A DNA stretch of 13,110 bases. Source: Phascolarctobacterium sp. Its GTDB lineage: Bacteria; Bacillota; Negativicutes; Acidaminococcales; Acidaminococcaceae. Position numbers and translations under genes: made by a program. The first letter of the stretch is position 1, and every line of letters begins with the position of its first letter. Where the stretch lies: the NCBI GenBank assembly GCA_024405645.1, contig JAKSOJ010000017.1, positions 1 through 13,110 on the forward strand, written 5' to 3'. Positions 8,546 through 13,110 of this stretch are shown piece after piece. Below the pieces are notes generated by a model. That model was not told where the DNA came from. It saw only the letters and a list, made by a program, of their open reading frames with translations, and did not search any database.

Positions 8546-9646
8546 ATGGGAAAGTATGACGACTTGGAGTGGAAAAGACCTCACAGAACCCGCAAAAAGT
8601 TACGTTGGGGAAAATTAATAATACTCCTGTTGCTTATTGGTGCTATCGGAACAGCTTTTTTCTGGAGCAGTGTTTGGATTTATGATACCTTCATTAATCC
8701 TCCTCAGGCCAAGGTTGCGGTTGCCGATGACAAAAAAGATAATAAAGAAAGTAAAGAAGAACTTGGTTCTCGCATAAATATTTTACTTTTAGGTATTGAT
8801 GATGGGGATAGCGAGGCTGCTAAAACTGAACCCAAACGTACGGATGCAATGATGCTTTTGTCCGTGGATCCAGAAAAGAACAAGGTAGCTGTTCTTTCTC
8901 TTCCTCGCGACACCAAAGTAATTTTGCCGGGACATTCAAGCTATTCTAAATTAAATTCCGCTTATACATATGGCGGAACAGTAATGGCAAAACAAACTGT
9001 TGCTAATTTGCTTAAAGTACCTATTCATTACTATGCTTTGGCAAATTGGAAGGGTTTTATTGATTTAGTAGATTTAATTGGTGGCGTTGATTTGTATGTT
9101 GATAATGATATGCATTACGAAGATCCATGGGCAGATCTAGTAATAGATATAAAACATGGTTTTCAACATATGGATGGTAAGACTGCCGGCAAATATGTTC
9201 GTTTCCGTAGTGATGAGTTGGGCGATATTGGTCGTGTTCAACGTCAACAAAAATTTATGAAGGCTGCTGCGGAGCAAATGTTCTCAATCCAAAATATTGC
9301 CAAAGCACCAGAACTTATGCGTACTTTGGATAAATATATTGAAACTGATTTGAATGTGCCTACTATGATTAAGGCTGCAAATAGCTTTAAAATTTTTGGT
9401 GATGACAAAATTAAAACTGGCATGCTCTATGGTCAGTTTGATGACGCTTCTGGGGTTAGCTATTGGGGTACCTCAAGAGAAGAGATTAATAAATCTCTTG
9501 ATGAATTGGGAATTCCTCGTGAAAAAACTAAAGCGGAATTAGCTAAAGAAAAAGAAGAAGGAACTAAAGAGCATTTACAGCCTATTGATCCTAAAGAGCA
9601 AGCAAAAAAACAAAAAGCCGAAGCAGATGCTAAGGCTAAAAATTGA
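8546..9646 (+). CDS. LytR-CpsA-Psr (LCP) family cell-wall glycopolymer transferase
   Basis: Membrane-anchored enzyme of the family that moves polyisoprenyl-phosphate-linked glycopolymers onto peptidoglycan or a related acceptor on the outer face of the inner membrane. The 366 residues have a basic cytoplasmic N-terminus (HRTRKKLRWGK), one membrane helix (about 23-46), and the LCP domain (about 77-245) with the typical segments NILLLGID, RTDAMMLLSVDP, VLSLPRDTKV, LNSAYTYGG and GRVQRQQ, whose Arg and Asp residues bind the pyrophosphate and metal. After it comes a tail (about 325-366) of almost only Lys, Glu, Ala and Gln, which is low-complexity and likely extended or coiled. TAGGAG at 8533-8538 sets the start. 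In Negativicutes, where teichoic acids are not typical, the acceptor polymer is uncertain. The gene sits between yqeK and rsfS, a common arrangement. Confidence 0.91.
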   Translation: MGKYDDLEWKRPHRTRKKLRWGKLIILLLLIGAIGTAFFWSSVWIYDTFINPPQAKVAVADDKKDNKESKEELGSRINILLLGIDDGDSEAAKTEPKRTDAMMLLSVDPEKNKVAVLSLPRDTKVILPGHSSYSKLNSAYTYGGTVMAKQTVANLLKVPIHYYALANWKGFIDLVDLIGGVDLYVDNDMHYEDPWADLVIDIKHGFQHMDGKTAGKYVRFRSDELGDIGRVQRQQKFMKAAAEQMFSIQNIAKAPELMRTLDKYIETDLNVPTMIKAANSFKIFGDDKIKTGMLYGQFDDASGVSYWGTSREEINKSLDELGIPREKTKAELAKEKEEGTKEHLQPIDPKEQAKKQKAEADAKAKN

Positions 9647-9671
9647 ATGAAAGATTAATTTGGAGGAAATT

Positions 9672-10028
9672 ATGACAAGTAAAGAATTAGCAATGAAAAT
9701 TGCTCAATATGCAAGTGATAAAAAAGCAAAAGATATTCTGCTTTTGAACATGCAAGAACTTAGCCCTGTAACTGATTATTATGTAATTGCCAGCGCAACT
9801 AATACTACTCAAGTCAGAGCTATTGCTGATAATGTAGAAGATGAAATTGCCAAAGAAACAGAGATTCTTCCCAACCATAAGGAAGGCTATCAAGAAAGCC
9901 ATTGGGTTCTTATGGACTATGGTGATGTAGTTGTACACATTTTCTTGGAAGAAGAACGCGATTTCTATAACCTTGAACAACTTTGGGCAGATGCTCCATC
10001 TGAAGCGTATGTGGAGACTGAAGAATGA
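9672..10028 (+). CDS. rsfS: Ribosomal silencing factor RsfS
   Basis: Binds ribosomal protein uL14 on the large subunit and blocks joining of the small subunit, lowering translation in poor growth conditions. The 118 residues match the usual length and pattern: KKAKDILLLNM, the highly typical VTDYYVIASA, RAIADNVEDE, and SHWVLMDYGDVVVHIFLEEERDFYNLEQLW. An in-frame TTG at 9660 would add four residues, but it lies before and across the ribosome binding site TGGAGGAA (9661-9668), so ATG 9672 is the start. The stop overlaps the next ATG (ATGA, 4 bp), implying coupled translation with the RNA-binding protein gene. Identification is secure. Confidence 0.96.
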   Translation: MTSKELAMKIAQYASDKKAKDILLLNMQELSPVTDYYVIASATNTTQVRAIADNVEDEIAKETEILPNHKEGYQESHWVLMDYGDVVVHIFLEEERDFYNLEQLWADAPSEAYVETEE

Positions 10029-10960
10029 TTGATAAGAAACCTAGAGGTCCACGTACTAGCGGACGTGGTAAATTCGTAGTACCTCCTGTAAATAATACCA
10101 AATACAAAGCAGGGGATGTAGTAACTTTGAAGGTTGCTCGTATGGCTGAAATGGGTGCATTCCTTGATGCTGGCACAGGCAATACTTCTGACGATATTCT
10201 GCTTCATAACCAACAAATGGAAGGTATGAATGTTAAGGTTGGCGACGAAGTTAAGGTTTATTTGTACCTTGATCCGTCCAAAAGACTTACTGCTTCTACC
10301 AAGCTTCCTAAAATGCGTGAAGGTCAACTTGGTTATGTCAAAGTTTTGAGTGTAACTCGAGATGGTGGGTTCGTAGACATTGGCGCAGAACGTGGTGTAT
10401 TCTTACCATATAGTGAAATGCATGGCCATGTTAATGCTGATCAAATGGTATGGGTTAAGCTTTATCGTGATAAATCTGACCGTCCTTGCGTAACCATGCG
10501 TGTTGAAGAAGATATTCAACGCATTGCAAAAAAAGCCGAAGGTGTTAAAGTCGGTGACCAAGTAGTTGGCACTATTTATAACATTCTTCCCGAAGGCTTC
10601 TTTATTTTTACCAAAGAGCATTTTATTGCTTTCCTGCCTCGTAACGAAGTACCAACTTCCTATGGTCGTCTGGACTTTGGACAACGTTTGGAATTGCGTG
10701 TAACCTTCTTGCGTGAAGATGGTCGTCTGAATACATCTTTACGTTTAGTTAAAGAAAAAGCACTGCTCGCAGATGCCGAAGAGATATTTGCTTTCATGCA
10801 AGAACGTGGTGGTCGTATGCCTTATTGCGATTCTACTCCTACTGAGATTATTAAATCTAAATTTGGAATTAGTAAGGCTGCTTTTAAACGCGCTCTTGGT
10901 CATCTTATGAAAGAAGGCAAAGTTCGCCAAGAAACTGGTTGGACAATTATTAATGATTAA
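10025..10960 (+). CDS. cvfB: S1-domain RNA-binding protein, CvfB family
   Basis: Cytoplasmic RNA-binding protein of the CvfB/YitL family, which in Staphylococcus affects virulence-gene expression; the general role is unclear. The 311 residues contain a basic N-terminal tail (KKPRGPRTSGRGK), then three S1-like OB segments in a row: about 29-95 (GDVVTLKVARMAEMGAFLDAG), about 99-165 (LGYVKVLSVTRDGGFVDIG...GVFLPYSEMHG), and about 175-240 (GDQVVGTIYNILPEGFFIF). The C-terminal part (about 250-311) resembles the family's winged helix (IIKSKFGISKAAFKRALGHLMKEGKVRQETGW). The ATG overlaps the rsfS stop by 4 bp, and GGAG at 10013-10016 inside rsfS can serve as SD. Length and domain order match the family. 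A weak hairpin follows the stop. Confidence 0.9.
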   Translation: MIDKKPRGPRTSGRGKFVVPPVNNTKYKAGDVVTLKVARMAEMGAFLDAGTGNTSDDILLHNQQMEGMNVKVGDEVKVYLYLDPSKRLTASTKLPKMREGQLGYVKVLSVTRDGGFVDIGAERGVFLPYSEMHGHVNADQMVWVKLYRDKSDRPCVTMRVEEDIQRIAKKAEGVKVGDQVVGTIYNILPEGFFIFTKEHFIAFLPRNEVPTSYGRLDFGQRLELRVTFLREDGRLNTSLRLVKEKALLADAEEIFAFMQERGGRMPYCDSTPTEIIKSKFGISKAAFKRALGHLMKEGKVRQETGWTIIND

Positions 10961-10965
10961 AAAAC

Positions 10966-10997
10966 TTGCGCTCTAGGAATAGGGCGCAGTTGTGTTT
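10966..10997 (+). terminator. Weak terminator after the cvfB gene
   Basis: A 9-bp stem (TTGCGCTCT at 10966-10974 with AGGGCGCAG at 10981-10989, two G-T pairs) with a 6-base loop is followed by the poor U-tract TTGTGTTT. It overlaps the region just before the next gene's SD, so some read-through into the permease gene is likely. Confidence 0.6.
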
Positions 10998-11006
10998 GAG
11001 GGGAAA

Positions 11007-11747
11007 ATGGACATCTTAACTATCACTGTTGGCTCCATTGCAATTTTTACGGCATCTTTTTTTGCATCCGTATCAGGCTTTGGGTACGCCCTCATAGCTA
11101 CGCCTCTTTTATCCATGGTTGTGCCCTTGAAAACCACAATAATCTTTATTTTGTTTTTAACAATGATTATGCGCGTTTTTACGATGTACACGACTTTTAA
11201 GGATATGGATATTAAGACAGTGGCAACTGTTAGCGTTGGATGCTTGATTGGTATTCAACCAGGAAGCTGGGTTTTGAATTATTTGTCAGCACCTACATTG
11301 GGATTATATCTAAGTGTAGCTCTGTTGTTTTTCATAACATTAAACATAATAAACTTTCGTTTTGTTATTAAGCGTCAGACACTCGGTAGACTGGGCTGTG
11401 GAATTGTATCAGGCTTCTTTGGTGCATCAACCTCAGTAAGTGGTCCGCCAATTGTTTTATATTTTCTAAATGAAGATATGGAAAAAACCTTGATGCGTTC
11501 AAATATGACCTGGATTTTTGGCTTTACTCTTCTAAGTACGGCTATAACATACTTCTTTACGGGAGCCTATAATTTTGTGGAAGATTGGACCGTATTCTAT
11601 TATTTGGTTCCTGCTAATCTTGTGGGGGTATTTTTAGGAGATCGTTGTGCTAAAAAACTTAGTCAAGAGCTGTTCCGTAAACTGACTTTGATAATAGTAA
11701 CCCTGGGAACTATTATGATGCTCATAAATTCTATTCAAAGATTATAA
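11007..11747 (+). CDS. TSUP-family (TauE/SafE) membrane permease
   Basis: Predicted inner-membrane protein of the TSUP/TauE-SafE family, whose members are linked to movement of sulfite, sulfoacetate, other organosulfur acids or small carboxylates. The 246 residues hold about eight hydrophobic helices in two related halves. The typical family loops are visible: an N-terminal SGFGYALIATPLL and, in the second half, GIVSGFFGASTSVSGPPIVLYFL, matching the recurring G-x-x-G/GPP signature. An in-frame GTG at 10992 would add five residues but lies inside the preceding hairpin and before the SD GAGGGG (10998-11003), so ATG 11007 is preferred. I find no convincing own promoter; the gene may be reached by read-through from the nadD operon past a weak terminator. 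It is convergent with the LysR gene. Substrate unknown. Confidence 0.88.
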   Translation: MDILTITVGSIAIFTASFFASVSGFGYALIATPLLSMVVPLKTTIIFILFLTMIMRVFTMYTTFKDMDIKTVATVSVGCLIGIQPGSWVLNYLSAPTLGLYLSVALLFFITLNIINFRFVIKRQTLGRLGCGIVSGFFGASTSVSGPPIVLYFLNEDMEKTLMRSNMTWIFGFTLLSTAITYFFTGAYNFVEDWTVFYYLVPANLVGVFLGDRCAKKLSQELFRKLTLIIVTLGTIMMLINSIQRL

Positions 11748-11800
11748 AAAGACTGTACAAATACGATGCTTGAATCGTAACTGTACAGTCTTTTGGTTTT
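11747..11800. terminator. Bidirectional terminator shared by convergent genes
   Basis: Two nested stems: an outer perfect 13-bp stem AAAAGACTGTACA (11747-11759) with TGTACAGTCTTTT (11782-11794), and an inner perfect 6-bp stem TACGAT (11762-11767) with ATCGTA (11774-11779). A small AA/AC internal loop separates them, and a 6-base loop tops the structure. Flanking A and T runs give a U-tract on either strand, so it can end both the permease transcript and the LysR transcript. Confidence 0.93.
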
Positions 11801-12710
11801 AAATGTTGTTTATATCGCATACCTGCTCAGAATCACGTTTTTGAGCATAGAATTCGATAAATTTTTTAGCAATAGGAGAGAGTTTTTTGTCAGTTGCCTT
11901 AACAATGGTCTTATAAAGATTGATTTCAATGTCCGATATTGGTTTTACTATCAAATCATGTCCTAGGAATTCGTTTGGTTCTGCAGGAATAATGGCTAGA
12001 GCAGCTTTTTCTCTAGCCCATTGAAGTGCAGTAAAACGAGTGGAACTTACGCTCAAGATACGAGGCTCCATGCCGATATTTGTGCAGTAACTCCTAAATA
12101 TATGGTAGCAACCAGCGGAAAGGCTTAATGGAAGCTCTTTCAAGTCTGACAGGGAAATTTCTTTATCTTCGTTAAACCATTGAGTATCTTTGTGATAGGC
12201 AACAGAGAGGGCTTCTTTGCGACGGAAGAGAATTTCAAAACTGTCTTCATTAGTTACAGCTACACTTAATATGCCCAATTCTGTAATTCCACTCAGTATT
12301 TGTTGAGCTTGGTCGCTGATACCGCCTTCGTAGATTTCGAAATTTACTTGTGGATACATCTTTGAAAAATCCCTAAGAGCTTTGCTGATGAGAAGCTTTG
12401 CTCTTGAGTTAGCAACGCTTATTCTCAAAGTTCCGGACGTTCCATCGATAATTTCTTTAATTTCGTGATGAATTGAGTCTTCTATTGAGCAAATATATTT
12501 AGCTTTTTGGTAAAAAAGTTTTCCTGCTTCTGTGAGCTTTAGTTGGCGGTTTCCTCTGTTGGCAACAATTAGTTTTGTCCCATATAAGCTTTCAAGTGTT
12601 TTTATTTGTTTGCTTAAAGCAGGTTGAGTCATCTTGACTATTTCAGCTGCTCCAGAGAAACTTCCTGCTTCTACAATAGCAAGATAATTTTTATAACAAT
12701 CTAGTTCCAA
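11799..12710 (-). CDS. LysR-type transcriptional regulator
   Basis: DNA-binding regulator that usually acts as a tetramer and responds to a small metabolite. The 303 residues are normal length. The N-terminal winged HTH (about 1-62) reads YLAIVEAGSFSGAAEIVKMT followed by QPALSKQIKTLE and LTEAGKLFY, all textbook LysR features. Residues about 90-295 form the two-lobed ligand-binding domain (GTLRISVANSR at its start). The start codon is TTG at 12708-12710: GGAGG (plus-strand 12719-12723) is eight bases upstream, and a stop codon lies directly before TTG, so no earlier start exists. The next Met would cut into the HTH. It is divergent from an SLC13-like transporter gene 228 bp away, the classic arrangement for a LysR protein and its target, and convergent with the TSUP permease. 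The ligand is unknown; a carboxylate is a reasonable guess from the neighbour. Confidence 0.95.
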   Translation of the reverse strand: MELDCYKNYLAIVEAGSFSGAAEIVKMTQPALSKQIKTLESLYGTKLIVANRGNRQLKLTEAGKLFYQKAKYICSIEDSIHHEIKEIIDGTSGTLRISVANSRAKLLISKALRDFSKMYPQVNFEIYEGGISDQAQQILSGITELGILSVAVTNEDSFEILFRRKEALSVAYHKDTQWFNEDKEISLSDLKELPLSLSAGCYHIFRSYCTNIGMEPRILSVSSTRFTALQWAREKAALAIIPAEPNEFLGHDLIVKPISDIEINLYKTIVKATDKKLSPIAKKFIEFYAQKRDSEQVCDINNI

Positions 12711-12760
12711 TCAAATTTCCTCCAAATGAAGTTGTTAAAAGTTTTGTTTTGCTAAATACT

Positions 12761-12790
12761 ATTTTAAACTAAATGAAAAACACTAGTCAA
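12761..12790 (-). promoter_or_regulatory. Probable promoter of the LysR gene
   Basis: On the minus strand, TTGACT (plus 12785-12790), 18 bases, then TAAAAT (plus 12761-12766). Transcription would start about 45 bases before the TTG start codon. One copy of the repeat TACTATTT (12757-12764) overlaps the -10 box, which would suit autorepression. Confidence 0.6.
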
Positions 12791-12795
12791 TAAAA

Positions 12796-12836
12796 ATTAC
12801 TATTTAGGAGTAAAGCACAATAGTTCAATTAGTAAT
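12796..12836. promoter_or_regulatory. Candidate LysR operator: nested inverted repeats
   Basis: TTACT-N7-AGTAA (12797-12813) is a perfect 17-bp dyad of LysR-site dimensions. A second AGTAA lies at 12831-12835, 22 bp (two helical turns) from the first. ATTACTA (12796-12802) also pairs with TAGTAAT (12830-12836), and ACTATT (12799-12804) with AATAGT (12819-12824). The block sits just upstream of the LysR -35 box and before the transporter promoter region. Binding by the adjacent regulator is inferred. Confidence 0.5.
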
Positions 12837-12881
12837 ATTAAATATTCCAAATTGTCATTTTTATTATTTATGCCCATCGTT

Positions 12882-12915
12882 TATAATTTCTATGTACAGT
12901 TTTGTGCTGTATAAT
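12882..12915 (+). promoter_or_regulatory. Candidate promoter region of the SLC13-like transporter gene
   Basis: Two perfect TATAAT boxes lie at 12882-12887 and 12910-12915, neither with a good -35 at 16-18 bases, which suits dependence on an activator. A dyad TACAG-N7-CTGTA (12895-12911) lies between them and touches the second box. Which box is used cannot be decided by eye. Confidence 0.4.
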
Positions 12916-12938
12916 TTTTAAAAAGGAGGAACATAATA

Positions 12939-13110
12939 ATGTCCCAAGGAACAAAATGTCTCATTATGTTAGCAGTAATCGCATTTTTCTTCGTAACCGA
13001 ACTCATTCCCCTTGCAGCTACTGCTATGTCTGGCGCTATCGCTTGCGGCCTGTTGGGTTTCATTCCCCTGAAACAAGTATTCTCTGGTCTTTCTAACTCC
13101 ACCGTAGTAC
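12939..13110 (+). CDS. SLC13/DASS-family anion transporter, 3' end outside window
   Basis: Only the first 57 codons are present. They begin at ATG 12939, nine bases after a strong AAGGAGG (12923-12929), and stay open to the window edge. The N-terminus is hydrophobic throughout: a first helix (about 6-18, CLIMLAVIAFFFV) leads into TELIPLAATAMSGAIACGLLGFIP and then FSGLSNSTVV. The TE-x-IPLA and FSG-x-SNSTV patterns are typical of the SLC13/DASS (CitT-like) group, which brings in di- and tricarboxylates or sulfate with sodium or by exchange. The divergent LysR gene and the repeat-rich spacer suggest substrate-induced expression. If the organism is a succinate user, a dicarboxylate is a plausible substrate, but that is a guess. 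An ArsB/NhaD-like ion transporter of the same superfamily is the main alternative. Confidence 0.75.
   Translation, partial: MSQGTKCLIMLAVIAFFFVTELIPLAATAMSGAIACGLLGFIPLKQVFSGLSNSTVV

Noticed and set aside
9660..9671. TTG at 9660 as the start of rsfS
   Set aside because: It lies across the Shine-Dalgarno sequence that serves ATG 9672, and the added residues are not part of the family.
10992..11006. GTG at 10992 as the start of the TSUP permease
   Set aside because: It falls in the tail of the preceding hairpin and before the GAGGGG ribosome binding site; ATG 11007 fits better.
12893..12900. TGTACAGT shared by the transporter promoter region and the terminator at 11782-11789
   Set aside because: An 8-base match around a palindrome is easily expected by chance, and the terminator copy is explained by its stem.
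12890..13102. Minus-strand open frame opposite the transporter start
   Set aside because: No protein-like features, and it overlaps the plus-strand frame that has a strong SD and recognisable SLC13 motifs.

Overview
This 13.1-kb window looks like ordinary chromosome from a low-GC, strictly anaerobic Firmicute with an outer membrane. The best fit is the Negativicutes, probably an Acidaminococcaceae (Phascolarctobacterium-like) organism. The support is indirect: Firmicute gene order nadD-yqeK-LCP-rsfS, a MacA/MacB-type export system, strong AAGGAGG ribosome binding sites, and a small thioredoxin reductase of the type linked to ferredoxin in anaerobes. The assignment is an inference from gene content, not from a marker gene. 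I see no insertion sequence, phage gene, CRISPR array, tRNA or rRNA.

Layout. (1) 1-1553: the 3' part of lysS, encoding a class II lysyl-tRNA synthetase that carries an extra C-terminal tRNA-binding (Trbp111/EMAPII-type) domain, followed by a terminator. (2) 1581-3932: a promoter and a tight three-gene unit of a mechanosensitive-channel-like protein, a short flavin thioredoxin reductase lacking the usual NADPH motif, and thioredoxin, ended by a strong hairpin. (3) 3987-7291: a promoter with a dyad, then macA-like adaptor, macB-like ATPase, macB-like permease and a 57-residue single-pass membrane protein. (4) 7269-10997: a promoter and the housekeeping operon nadD, yqeK, LCP-family protein, rsfS and cvfB-like RNA-binding protein, with coupled or overlapping starts, ended by a weak hairpin. 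(5) 11007-13110: a TSUP-family permease convergent with a LysR-type regulator across a shared bidirectional terminator. The regulator is divergent from the first 57 codons of an SLC13/DASS-like anion transporter, with an inverted-repeat-rich control region between them.

How the genes fit together. Region 2 would pass electrons, probably from ferredoxin, through the flavoenzyme to thioredoxin, with a membrane-tension channel co-transcribed. Region 3 would export an unknown substrate; no TolC-type outer-membrane partner is present in the window. Region 4 joins NAD synthesis, dinucleotide hydrolysis, wall-polymer attachment, ribosome silencing and RNA binding. In region 5 the LysR protein most likely controls the divergent anion transporter in response to a carboxylate or similar ligand. 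The points most worth following up are the LysRS fusion, the probable pyridine-nucleotide-independent thioredoxin reductase, the unannotated 57-residue protein, and the repeat-structured LysR/transporter control region. None of these amounts to a wholly new system that can be shown from sequence alone.
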